NCBI GenBank assembly: GCA_964517265.1
Contig: CAZFBS010000066.1
Location: forward strand, 1-11,615
Direction of reading: 5' to 3'
Length of the DNA stretch: 11,615 nt
Origin: REEP01 sp964517265
GTDB taxonomy: Bacteria > Pseudomonadota > Alphaproteobacteria > Rhodospirillales > Defluviicoccaceae
The notes under the pieces were generated by a model, which had not been told where the DNA came from, made no database searches, and was given only the letters and a program-made list of their open reading frames with translations. Position numbers and translations under genes: made by a program. This document shows, one piece after another, positions 1 through 6,645 of this stretch (within the stretch, counting starts at the first letter, position 1; each line of letters opens with the position of its first letter).

Positions 1-436
1 ACGCTTTCAATCGGCGCATAAGGAATTCGCCAGCAGTATCTATCAGGGGGAAGATGCGGTCACAAAAGATGTATAAAGTTGGACGCATAGTTTTTCGCCC
101 CCAAACGGGCTACTCCGTACGCACGCAGCCCATGGGAGGATCTCTCCAACTTTTGTTTATATCGTTAGTGTTGGGTTGATACTGTGCGTTGAGGCAGCGG
201 CAGAACCTCAAACATTCTCCGCCGTCCGCCCATGAGGGAAGAAATATTTTCCGCAAAATGTGTCGAGACTGCCACATAAGGGGCTGACCTCGGTCCTTTT
301 CGGGCGTCGACGGCATGGGTGTCCCTCCGGGGAAAGGCGGCAGACGAAGCCGGCCTTGATGCCGGAAGATGAGCGGCTCAGGATCGGGCCGGCCGATCAT
401 GCCCACGCATACCCTCTTGTTACCGATGCTCTCTCG
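1..436. other. Gene-free region downstream of glpF
   Basis: I see no convincing gene here. The first ~300 bases are visibly less GC-rich than the rest of the window. One reading frame on the plus strand stays open from the edge to a TAA at 74-76 and gives a protein-like 24-residue tail, so the 3' end of an unseen upstream gene is possible, but this is too short to call. A reading frame on the minus strand at 110-406 has no recognisable domain, and its product is rich in Arg, Pro and Cys like a chance frame. A nested pair of inverted repeats lies at 75-153 and is listed separately. I found no clear terminator with a T-tract just beyond the glpF stop. Confidence 0.6.
75..153. repeat. Nested inverted repeats (possible structured element)
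   Basis: AAAGTTGGA at 75-83 is a perfect 9-base inverted match to TCCAACTTT at 145-153. Inside it, GGGCT at 107-111 pairs with AGCCC at 127-131. The two pairs are nested, so a transcript of either strand could fold into a long interrupted hairpin. The function is unknown. A small RNA, a degenerate mobile-element end or chance are all possible. No transposase is nearby. Confidence 0.3.
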
Positions 437-1171
437 TTAGCGAAAATGGATGCTGGAGGGATCGCTGAGCGCGATATACAACCCAGCCGCGAGGGCGGCG
501 CCGATCATCGGCCCGACGACCGGGATCCAGGCGTAGCTCCAGTCGCTGTCGCGCTTGCCGCCCGGCATCGGCAGCACCGCGTGCATGATCCGCGGCCCGA
601 GATCGCGCGCCGGGTTGATGGCATACCCCGTGGTGCCCCCGAGGCTCAACCCAATGGCCAACACCAGAAGCCCGACCGGAAGCGCATCCAGGGCGCCGAG
701 CCCGAAGACCGACACGGCGAGGAACAGGACCGCGAACACCAGAAGGAAGGTCCCCACCACCTCGCAGCCCAGATTCGACCACGTGTTCCTGATCGCGGGG
801 CCGGTACAGAAACAAGCCAGCTTGAGATCCGGATCTTCGGTTATCGCAAAATGAGGATAGTAGAAGAACCAGACCAGGGTCGTGCCGATCATCGCACCAA
901 TGAACTGGCAGAGGATGTATGCCGGCACCATCGCCCAGTCGAACTTTCCGGCAATGGCAAGACCGACGCTCACGGCGGGATTGATGTGGGCGCCACTGAA
1001 CGCAGCCACGGTGAAGACGGCGACGAACACCGCCATGCCCCAACCCCAAACAATGACGATCCAGCCCGAATTGCTGCCTTTGGTGCCGGTCAACACGACA
1101 TTGGCGACAACTCCATTGCCGAGCAGGATAAGGATCGCCGTGCCGATGATCTCGCCCACGTAAGGATTCAT
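437..1171 (-). CDS. glpF: Glycerol uptake facilitator, MIP/aquaglyceroporin family
   Basis: An inner-membrane channel for facilitated diffusion of glycerol, 244 residues. Both half-helix signatures are present: NPA at residues 64-66 (AHINPAVS) and NPARD at 186-190 (YAINPARDLGP). The Asp after NPAR is typical of glycerol-conducting rather than water-only channels. By alignment with E. coli GlpF, the selectivity filter would be Trp42, Gly174, Tyr183 and Arg189, with Tyr in place of the E. coli Phe200. Six hydrophobic segments fit the MIP fold. The frame is open upstream into glpD, but the ATG at 1171 is chosen because the conserved N-terminus starts there and a G-rich ribosome site (GGGGGG) precedes it. 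It lies 22 bp after glpD, as the last gene of a glpK-glpD-glpF operon. It is somewhat shorter than E. coli GlpF (281 residues) but complete in the core. Confidence 0.95.
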   Translation of the reverse strand: MNPYVGEIIGTAILILLGNGVVANVVLTGTKGSNSGWIVIVWGWGMAVFVAVFTVAAFSGAHINPAVSVGLAIAGKFDWAMVPAYILCQFIGAMIGTTLVWFFYYPHFAITEDPDLKLACFCTGPAIRNTWSNLGCEVVGTFLLVFAVLFLAVSVFGLGALDALPVGLLVLAIGLSLGGTTGYAINPARDLGPRIMHAVLPMPGGKRDSDWSYAWIPVVGPMIGAALAAGLYIALSDPSSIHFR

Positions 1172-1193
1172 TTTGCCCCCCTGTCTGGAGAAA

Positions 1194-2858
1194 TCAGGAA
1201 GCTTGCGCGAGGCCGCCGCCGCTGTGCGCGCCTGCCTCCTTCCGCTCCTTATCCTCGCCGCCGAAGTACTCGTCGATCTTCCGCTGGGCTTGATCGCCGA
1301 ACAGAATTTCGCATGCCTCCTTGAGACCGGGTGACGTGCGAATGTCCTCCTTCCGCACGACAAGGGAAATCTTGGAGCGCCGCCGAAGAAAATCCTCCAG
1401 CTTGACGATCATTTCGCGGTGAACCTTGCTGTATAGCTCGCAGCGTGTGTACTCGGTCGCCTTGATGAGGACTTCCGCCTGCCGGGGGTCTTCGCGGATC
1501 TTTTCCAGGAGATCGAATGCCTCAAGGCCATACCGACGCCAGTAACGGCTGGTCAGCGTCTCGGACGAAAGCGGATCGGTATAGCTGTCGAGATTCATCA
1601 GACGCGCACGGTGCTCGAACTCCCGGCGCATCTGTTCGGGCGGCTCGCCATACCATTTGTGCTCGGGGAACGGGATCGGAATGCCCATGTTCCCGACGTA
1701 GTCACTGATCTCGTCGCCGACGTTGACGCAGTCGGTATGCTTGCCGCCGAAAATGGTGATGTGACGCTGGCCGTGGTCGATGTCGATCGCGTGTTTTCGC
1801 GACAACTGCAGAAAGTCGCGGTCATCGTCGCCGGACTGCTTGACCGCGAGCGGACGGACCCCGCACCGCTCCGCAATAATGTCATCCCGCGTCAAAGGCT
1901 TGGCCAGCTTGAGGTGCTCGTTGATGTTGCTGAGGACAAAATCGCGATCCTCGTCGGTGACATGGGTATAGGGGCTGTCGACCCGGGTGTCGGTGGTGCC
2001 GACGCAGGTTCGGGCCCCCATCGGAATCGCAAAGAACAAGCGCCCGTCGCTGGCGAAAAACGTGAGCACTCGCTTGTGCGGCGTTAACTTCTCGACGATC
2101 AGATGAATGCCCTTGGACAGGGCGTGATGGTGCTCGGTTTTCTGATCGCTGAGCTTGTTGTGCTCGTCCGCGAAAGGCCCGCACGCATTGATCAGGACAG
2201 CCGAGCGGATTTCGAACTCCTGACCGTCGATGACATTCCGTCCCCTGGTCAGCCACAAACCCTCATCGGTGCGGCGGCTGCCGAGGGATTCGACATAGTT
2301 GGCGGCGATGCAGCCGTTGTTGAGCGCCGAGCGGACAAAGCCGAACACAAATCGGGAGTCGTTATCATGAAGGTAGGCGTCGGAGTATTCGAAGCCGCCG
2401 GTGCTGTTCTGCGCATCGACGATCGGCTCCTCGCGGGCAATCTGCTGCTTCGAAAGCAGTCGCGGAAGTTTGGTAAAGCCGTTGCCGATGATCCAGTAGA
2501 GCCACGTTCCGGCCCACAACTTCCAGCGGCTATGGCGGAAGCCTTTGGGAACGCTTGTAAAAAAGCGGATCTCGTTGACGATCGAGGGGAAGCTGCGGAT
2601 CAGGTGATTGCGTGACATGCACAGCTTGCGCACCAGGGCGAAATCGTACGTCTCCATGTACTTGATGCCGCCCCAGGCAAGGTTGGAGGACTCCTGACTG
2701 GTGAAGCCGGCCCAGTCCCCGCGATCGATGAGTGCGACCTTGACCCCCTTGCCGGACAGCGCCGCGGCTGAAACTGCGCCGTTGATGCCGCCGCCGATCA
2801 CCAGAACGTCAAAAGTCGTCTCGCGAAGTTTTTCGATGTTGGCGTCTCTCAGTTGCAT
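1194..2858 (-). CDS. glpD: Aerobic glycerol-3-phosphate dehydrogenase (FAD-dependent)
   Basis: Oxidises sn-glycerol 3-phosphate to dihydroxyacetone phosphate and passes electrons through FAD to the quinone pool, acting peripherally at the inner membrane. Of 554 residues, the N-terminus holds the dinucleotide-binding strand and loop (VLVIGGGINGA, residues 18-28) followed by an acidic strand end (ALIDRGDW, 42-49). The FAD-contact segment reads SNLAWGGIKYME (58-69), where E. coli has a GGLRYLE-type motif, and the later loop reads NACGPF rather than the common NAAGPW. This points to a divergent GlpD subgroup. The C-terminal alpha-helical domain (YWRRYGLEAFDLL onward) is present. An ATG at 2879 is also in frame, but the one at 2858 has a textbook GAGGAGG nine bases upstream (2868-2874), so I use it. 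It follows glpK by 91 bp and precedes glpF by 22 bp. Confidence 0.94.
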   Translation of the reverse strand: MQLRDANIEKLRETTFDVLVIGGGINGAVSAAALSGKGVKVALIDRGDWAGFTSQESSNLAWGGIKYMETYDFALVRKLCMSRNHLIRSFPSIVNEIRFFTSVPKGFRHSRWKLWAGTWLYWIIGNGFTKLPRLLSKQQIAREEPIVDAQNSTGGFEYSDAYLHDNDSRFVFGFVRSALNNGCIAANYVESLGSRRTDEGLWLTRGRNVIDGQEFEIRSAVLINACGPFADEHNKLSDQKTEHHHALSKGIHLIVEKLTPHKRVLTFFASDGRLFFAIPMGARTCVGTTDTRVDSPYTHVTDEDRDFVLSNINEHLKLAKPLTRDDIIAERCGVRPLAVKQSGDDDRDFLQLSRKHAIDIDHGQRHITIFGGKHTDCVNVGDEISDYVGNMGIPIPFPEHKWYGEPPEQMRREFEHRARLMNLDSYTDPLSSETLTSRYWRRYGLEAFDLLEKIREDPRQAEVLIKATEYTRCELYSKVHREMIVKLEDFLRRRSKISLVVRKEDIRTSPGLKEACEILFGDQAQRKIDEYFGGEDKERKEAGAHSGGGLAQAS

Positions 2859-2867
2859 GGATTCAAG

Positions 2868-2874
2868 CCTCCTC
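2868..2874 (-). promoter_or_regulatory. Ribosome binding site deciding the glpD start
   Basis: GAGGAGG on the minus strand, nine bases before the ATG at 2858. The alternative in-frame ATG at 2879 has its purine run directly abutting the start codon, which is too close. This favours the 554-residue product. Confidence 0.7.
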
Positions 2875-2949
2875 GTCATCTCCTCTGCAGAAGATACGCG
2901 AAAGGGGCAACAGGCCGGGACTCACGCCCCCTCCCCCTGCTCCGCGCCG

Positions 2950-4464
2950 CTAGTCGCTGTCTTCGCGCGCCCAATCCTTTGCGCGTTCCACCGCTTTCAG
3001 CCACCGCCCATATACATGCTCGCGCTGATGGGGCTGCATGGTCGGCACGTATCGACGCGAAAGCCGCCAGTTGGCATCGATTTCCGCCCGGTCGGCCCAA
3101 TAGCCGGTGGCCAGCCCGGCAAGGTAGGCGGCTCCCAGCGCGGTGGTCTCCGCCACTTCGGGCACTTCGACCGGAACCCCCAGAATGTCCGACTGATATT
3201 GCATCAGAAAGCCATTGGCGGAGGCGCCCCCGTCACATCTCAACTCCTTCAGCGGAATCCCGGAATCGCGCTGCATCGCCTCCACGACGTCGCGGGTCTG
3301 ATAACACATGCTCTCGAGAATCGCGCGGGCGAGATGCGCGCGGGTCGTGCCACGGGTAACGCCGAGGAGCGTTCCGCGAGCGTAAGGATCCCAATGCGGC
3401 GCCCCCAGACCGACCAGGGCCGGGACGAAGTAGACTCCCTCGTTCGAGGTCAGGCTTTCGGCCAGCGCCTCGGTTTCCGCCGCGGTTCGAATGATGCCGA
3501 GGCCATCACGCAGCCATTGCACGGCCGCCCCGGTGATGAAGATGGCGCCTTCCAGCGCATATTCGACAGGCTCGTCACCGATCTTCCAGGCGATGGTCGT
3601 CAGCAGCTTTTCCTTACTCGTCACCGCCTCGGTACCGGTGTTCATCAACACGAAAGAGCCGGTCCCATAGGTGTTCTTGGCGCGTCCTTCGCCATAACAG
3701 GCTTGACCGAATAGCGCCGCCTGCTGGTCGCCCGCCGAGCCGGAAACAGGGATACCGTGGGTACCGAAAAACAAGTCGGGGTCGGTCTGACCATAGATAC
3801 AAGACGAGGGTTGGACCGCGGGCAACACCGATTCCGGAATATCGAAAAGATCGAGAAGCTCTTCGTCCCACTTCTGATCATGAATATTGTATAAGAGTGT
3901 GCGCGAGGCATTGGAAACATCGGTGCTGTGGACCTTGCCGCCGGTCAAATGCCAGACCAGCCACGAATCAATCGTACCGAAGGCCACTTCGCCGCGCGCC
4001 GCCTTTGCCCTCAAGCCATCGACGTTGTCCAGCAGCCATTTGACTTTGGTTCCGGAGAAATAAGCATCAATCACCAGCCCGGTTTTGCTCCGGACCTTTT
4101 CCTCCATTCCTTTCGCCTTTAATGCATCGCAAAATGGGGCTGTCCGCCGGTCCTGCCAGACGATTGCCGGCGCTACCGGTTTACCGGTGCTCCGGTCCCA
4201 CATGACGGTCGTTTCACGCTGATTGGTGATTCCGATCGCGTTGAGGCTGCTCGCTTTAATTCCAGACTTCTCAAGAACCTCGGATACAATACCGAGGGTG
4301 ACATTCCAAATCTCCGTGGCATCGTGCTCGACCCAACCCGGTCGAGGATAATATTGCGTAAACTCAGAATAGGCACGGCCTTTGATATTGGCCTGACGAT
4401 CGAATATCAATACCGTCGATCCGGTTGTTCCTTCATCGATCGCTAGAACGTATTCCTCCGCCAT
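2950..4464 (-). CDS. glpK: Glycerol kinase (FGGY family)
   Basis: Phosphorylates glycerol with ATP to sn-glycerol 3-phosphate in the cytoplasm, trapping it in the cell. The product is 504 residues, close to E. coli GlpK (502). Visible motifs: DEGTTGS (10-16, phosphate loop), NQRETT (81-86, glycerol contacts Arg83 and Glu84), Tyr135, GDQQAALFGQ with the catalytic-base Asp246, and the second FGGY region (VYFVPALVGLGAPHWDPYARG, 344-364; ATP-domain DGGAS at 411-415). The loop carrying the fructose-1,6-bisphosphate site in E. coli (GGTR-IPI) reads FGTHGIPV here, so that Arg is absent and allosteric inhibition by FBP is probably lost. The IIA-Glc contact segment at the C-terminus is also unlike E. 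coli. An upstream in-frame ATG at 4509 exists, but GGGAGGA seven bases before 4464 fixes the start. First gene of glpKDF. Confidence 0.97.
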   Translation of the reverse strand: MAEEYVLAIDEGTTGSTVLIFDRQANIKGRAYSEFTQYYPRPGWVEHDATEIWNVTLGIVSEVLEKSGIKASSLNAIGITNQRETTVMWDRSTGKPVAPAIVWQDRRTAPFCDALKAKGMEEKVRSKTGLVIDAYFSGTKVKWLLDNVDGLRAKAARGEVAFGTIDSWLVWHLTGGKVHSTDVSNASRTLLYNIHDQKWDEELLDLFDIPESVLPAVQPSSCIYGQTDPDLFFGTHGIPVSGSAGDQQAALFGQACYGEGRAKNTYGTGSFVLMNTGTEAVTSKEKLLTTIAWKIGDEPVEYALEGAIFITGAAVQWLRDGLGIIRTAAETEALAESLTSNEGVYFVPALVGLGAPHWDPYARGTLLGVTRGTTRAHLARAILESMCYQTRDVVEAMQRDSGIPLKELRCDGGASANGFLMQYQSDILGVPVEVPEVAETTALGAAYLAGLATGYWADRAEIDANWRLSRRYVPTMQPHQREHVYGRWLKAVERAKDWAREDSD

Positions 4465-4471
4465 AACTGGA

Positions 4472-4478
4472 TCCTCCC
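4472..4478 (-). promoter_or_regulatory. Ribosome binding site deciding the glpK start
   Basis: GGGAGGA on the minus strand, seven bases upstream of the ATG at 4464. The product from that ATG begins exactly where GlpK homologues begin (MAEEYVLAIDEGTT). The upstream ATG at 4509 would add 15 residues not typical of the family. Confidence 0.75.
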
Positions 4479-4595
4479 TTACATCTTCTGGCGTCTTTAA
4501 TCGCGCCATTTCGGGGTTGTTTTACCCCAGAGGCAATTCAACCAAGCTTTCTTCCGGAATGGTGTCTTTTTCAGCCACCACCGGCTTCTTATTCT

Positions 4596-4625
4596 ATATC
4601 ACACCCAAAACAGATAACCTTGCAA
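4596..4625 (-). promoter_or_regulatory. Candidate sigma-70-like promoter of glpKDF
   Basis: On the minus strand, TTGCAA (4620-4625) is separated by 18 bases from TGATAT (4596-4601). It lies in the AT-richest part of the glpK/glpV gap and would start transcription roughly 120 bases before the glpK start codon. On the plus strand, TACAAT at 4634-4639 could be the -10 element of a divergent glpV promoter, but I see no good -35 for it. Both are by-eye matches only. Confidence 0.3.
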
Positions 4626-4659
4626 ATGCATTTTACAATCAGAAAGAACCGGCACGTTT

Positions 4660-4698
4660 GCCACCTGCCACATGTGGCTGCAGCTTAACGCAGGTGGC
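4660..4698. promoter_or_regulatory. Operator-like palindrome cluster upstream of glpV
   Basis: A perfect 12-base palindrome, GCCACATGTGGC, lies at 4667-4678. It overlaps a wider 9-base inverted repeat, GCCACCTGC (4660-4668) with GCAGGTGGC (4690-4698). TGCCAC therefore occurs as a direct repeat at 4659 and 4666 with inverted copies to the right. It sits 41-52 bases before the glpV start, inside the shared control region with glpK. It does not resemble the E. coli GlpR operator or a CRP site. A binding site for a local glycerol regulator is my inference. A leader hairpin in the glpV transcript is the alternative. Confidence 0.5.
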
Positions 4699-4706
4699 TT
4701 CAGGAT

Positions 4707-4713
4707 GGGAGGG
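4707..4713 (+). promoter_or_regulatory. Ribosome binding site of glpV
   Basis: GGGAGGG five bases before the ATG at 4719. It supports this start over the in-frame ATG at 4758, which would leave the Tat signal with almost no residues before its twin arginines. Confidence 0.65.
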
Positions 4714-4718
4714 AATCG

Positions 4719-6512
4719 ATGCCCGACACGCGAAACAGCCGCCGTCGACGACGCTTGATGGATCGCCGCACTTTGTTGAAGGCGGCAGGAGCCCTCGGTG
4801 CGAGTGCGGCGCTACCGGCCGCCGCAGCAGCCGAGCCGGTTACCGCGACCGACAGAATGCGAATGGATGCGGCGCGGCGGTGGGCGCTGGTCGAATTTCA
4901 GCCTTCGACGCTCTCTCAGGACGAGCAGATGGCGGAAATGGAGTTTTTCATCCGCGCCTCGGCACCGTTCCGCGGCCAGCAGATTTACGTCGCCTCCGAA
5001 ACCATCCCGACCCACGAATACGAAGCACGTTACCTTGCCCGCGCCTTTCGCGAGATCACCGACGTCACCGTCGTGCACGATATCATCACCGAGAGCGAAC
5101 TGGTCAATCGCATGCAAATCCAGATGCGAACGGGCCGGAATCTTTACGACGCCTACGTCAATGACAGCGACCATCTCGGCACCCACTGGCGCTACGGCAC
5201 CGCCGTGCCGATCTCCGATTGGATCGCCGGTGACGGCGCCGCGTTCACTTTGCCGACGCTGGACCTGTCCGACTTCATCGGGCTCGGCTTTACCACCGCG
5301 CCCGACGGCAAGGTCTACCAGTTGCCTGACCAGCAGTTCGCGAACCTCTACTGGTTCCGCTACGACTGGTTCCAGCGCCCGGAACTGCAGGAGCAGTTCG
5401 CCAACCGGTATGGCTATCCGCTCGGCGTACCCGTCAATTGGAAAGCTTACGAGGACATCGCCGACTTCTTCACCAACCACGTCCGGGAAATCGACGGCGA
5501 GAGGGTCTACGGGCACATGGACTATGGGGCGCGGGATCCTTCGCTGGGCTGGCGCTTCACCGACGCGTGGCTGTCGATGGCCGGCGTCGGCGATCCCGGC
5601 TTTCCCAACGGCCTGCCAGTCGACGAGTGGGGTATCCGTGTCGAAGATTGCCATCCCGTCGGCTCCAGCATCAGCCGCGGCGGCGCCCTCAACAGCCCGG
5701 CGGCGGTATACGCGCTGCGCAAGTATGTCGAGTGGCTCGACCGCTTCGCCCCGCCGGAAGCACGCACGATGACCTTCCTTCAGGCCGGCCCGGTGCCGGG
5801 TCGGGGCAGGATCGCCCAACAGGTGTTCTGGTACACCGCATTCACCGCCGATCTGCTGAGGAGCGGGCTGCCTGTCGTCAATCCCGACGGAACCCCGAAG
5901 TGGCGGGTCGCTCCCTCGCCTCACGGTGCCTATTGGGAGCCCGGGATGAAGCTCGGCTACCAGGACTGCGGCTCCTGGACCTTGCTCCAGAACACGCCGG
6001 TGGCGCGCCGACAAGCGGCTTGGCTCTACGCCCAGTTCACCACCTGCAAGTCCGTCTCGTTGCGCAAGACGCTCGTCGGGCTGACACCGATCCGGCAGAG
6101 CGATCTTGCATCCGAGGCAATGAGCGAGGCAGCGTCCCGGCTGGGCGGCCTCGTCGAATTCTACCGTAGCCCGGCACGCAAGGCGTGGACACCGACCGGC
6201 ATCAATGTTCCCGACTACCCGCGCCTTGCCGTATTGTGGTGGACGCGGATTGCCGCCGCCGTTCATGGCGGTGCCGATCCACAGACGGTGATGGACAATC
6301 TCGCCGCCGCTCAGGACGATGTGCTGGGCCGACTGGAGGCCGCCGACCTAATGCAGCAATGTGGACCGAGACTGGCAGAGCCGACCGATCCCGAAAGCTG
6401 GCTGAATCGTCCCGGAGCGCCGAAGCCCAAACGCGACGACGAGGAAGGTGAAGGCCGCACCGTTGCCTATGATGCGCTGCTGGACGCTTGGCAACGCGGC
6501 AGAGCAAGTTGA
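4719..6512 (+). CDS. glpV: Periplasmic glycerol-binding protein of ABC transporter (GlpV-like), Tat-exported
   Basis: A 597-residue extracellular solute-binding protein that should capture glycerol in the periplasm for an ABC importer. From memory it matches the rhizobial GlpV family along most of its length, through segments such as FQPSTLSQDEQMAEMEFFI (60-78), YDAYVNDSDHLGTHWRY (143-159), YQLPDQQFANLYWFRYDWF (200-218), GHMDYGARDPSLGWRFTDAW (265-284) and FWYTAFTAD (370-378). The N-terminus has an Arg-rich start, a twin-arginine motif DRRTLLK (15-21), a hydrophobic stretch and an Ala-rich cleavage area near residue 38, so Tat export is likely. A charged linker (KPKRDDEEGEGR, 569-580) lies near the C-terminus. 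It is divergent from glpK and converges on the permease at 6636. The usual partners glpS, glpT, glpP, glpQ and glpU are absent from the window. The glycerol assignment rests on family likeness plus the glpKDF neighbour. Confidence 0.9.
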   Translation: MPDTRNSRRRRRLMDRRTLLKAAGALGASAALPAAAAAEPVTATDRMRMDAARRWALVEFQPSTLSQDEQMAEMEFFIRASAPFRGQQIYVASETIPTHEYEARYLARAFREITDVTVVHDIITESELVNRMQIQMRTGRNLYDAYVNDSDHLGTHWRYGTAVPISDWIAGDGAAFTLPTLDLSDFIGLGFTTAPDGKVYQLPDQQFANLYWFRYDWFQRPELQEQFANRYGYPLGVPVNWKAYEDIADFFTNHVREIDGERVYGHMDYGARDPSLGWRFTDAWLSMAGVGDPGFPNGLPVDEWGIRVEDCHPVGSSISRGGALNSPAAVYALRKYVEWLDRFAPPEARTMTFLQAGPVPGRGRIAQQVFWYTAFTADLLRSGLPVVNPDGTPKWRVAPSPHGAYWEPGMKLGYQDCGSWTLLQNTPVARRQAAWLYAQFTTCKSVSLRKTLVGLTPIRQSDLASEAMSEAASRLGGLVEFYRSPARKAWTPTGINVPDYPRLAVLWWTRIAAAVHGGADPQTVMDNLAAAQDDVLGRLEAADLMQQCGPRLAEPTDPESWLNRPGAPKPKRDDEEGEGRTVAYDALLDAWQRGRAS

Positions 6513-6635
6513 AAGAACGTCAGCGATGAGAATAAAAATGCCAGGTCGATGTCGCGGCGGGACTGCAATCGCACCGAGATACCTGCTGCCCGCGCTCGCG
6601 GCGACTGAAGAGAGCGTCCTTACGGGTAGCCGACG
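6513..6635. other. Convergent intergenic gap between glpV and the permease
   Basis: A 123-bp spacer where two transcripts converge. I see no gene in it. The only hairpin-forming sequence noted sits at its right border (6630-6645). Confidence 0.6.
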
Positions 6636-6645
6636 TTATCGTCGG
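6630..6645. terminator. Weak terminator-like hairpin at the permease stop
   Basis: CCGACG (6630-6635) and CGTCGG (6640-6645) form a perfect 6-bp stem with a 4-base loop that overlaps the stop codon of the minus-strand permease. The position between converging genes suits a terminator, but no T-tract follows on either strand, so an intrinsic terminator is doubtful. Confidence 0.25.

Noticed and set aside
345..362. CCGGC/GCCGG hairpin as a glpF terminator
   Set aside because: Only a 5-base stem in GC-rich DNA, more than 70 bases past the stop, with no T-tract on the minus strand.
110..406. A 98-codon open frame on the minus strand downstream of glpF
   Set aside because: No ribosome site, domain or codon signature; its composition looks like a chance frame.
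260..1324. A 354-codon open frame on the plus strand opposite glpF
   Set aside because: Its product is very rich in Arg, Asp, Pro and His without any domain. It is the antisense shadow of a clearly conserved aquaglyceroporin in high-GC DNA.
2701..3714. A 337-codon open frame on the plus strand opposite glpD and glpK
   Set aside because: It spans two well-identified genes and their gap, has no recognisable domain, and is explained by GC-rich codon use on the other strand.
4465..4718. E. coli-type GlpR operator or CRP site in the glpK/glpV gap
   Set aside because: I looked for the GlpR consensus and for TGTGA-N6-TCACA on both strands and found no acceptable match.
4812..6266. A 484-codon open frame antisense to glpV
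   Set aside because: It lies wholly inside glpV, whose product matches its family along its length. The antisense product has low-complexity Arg/Gly/Val composition.
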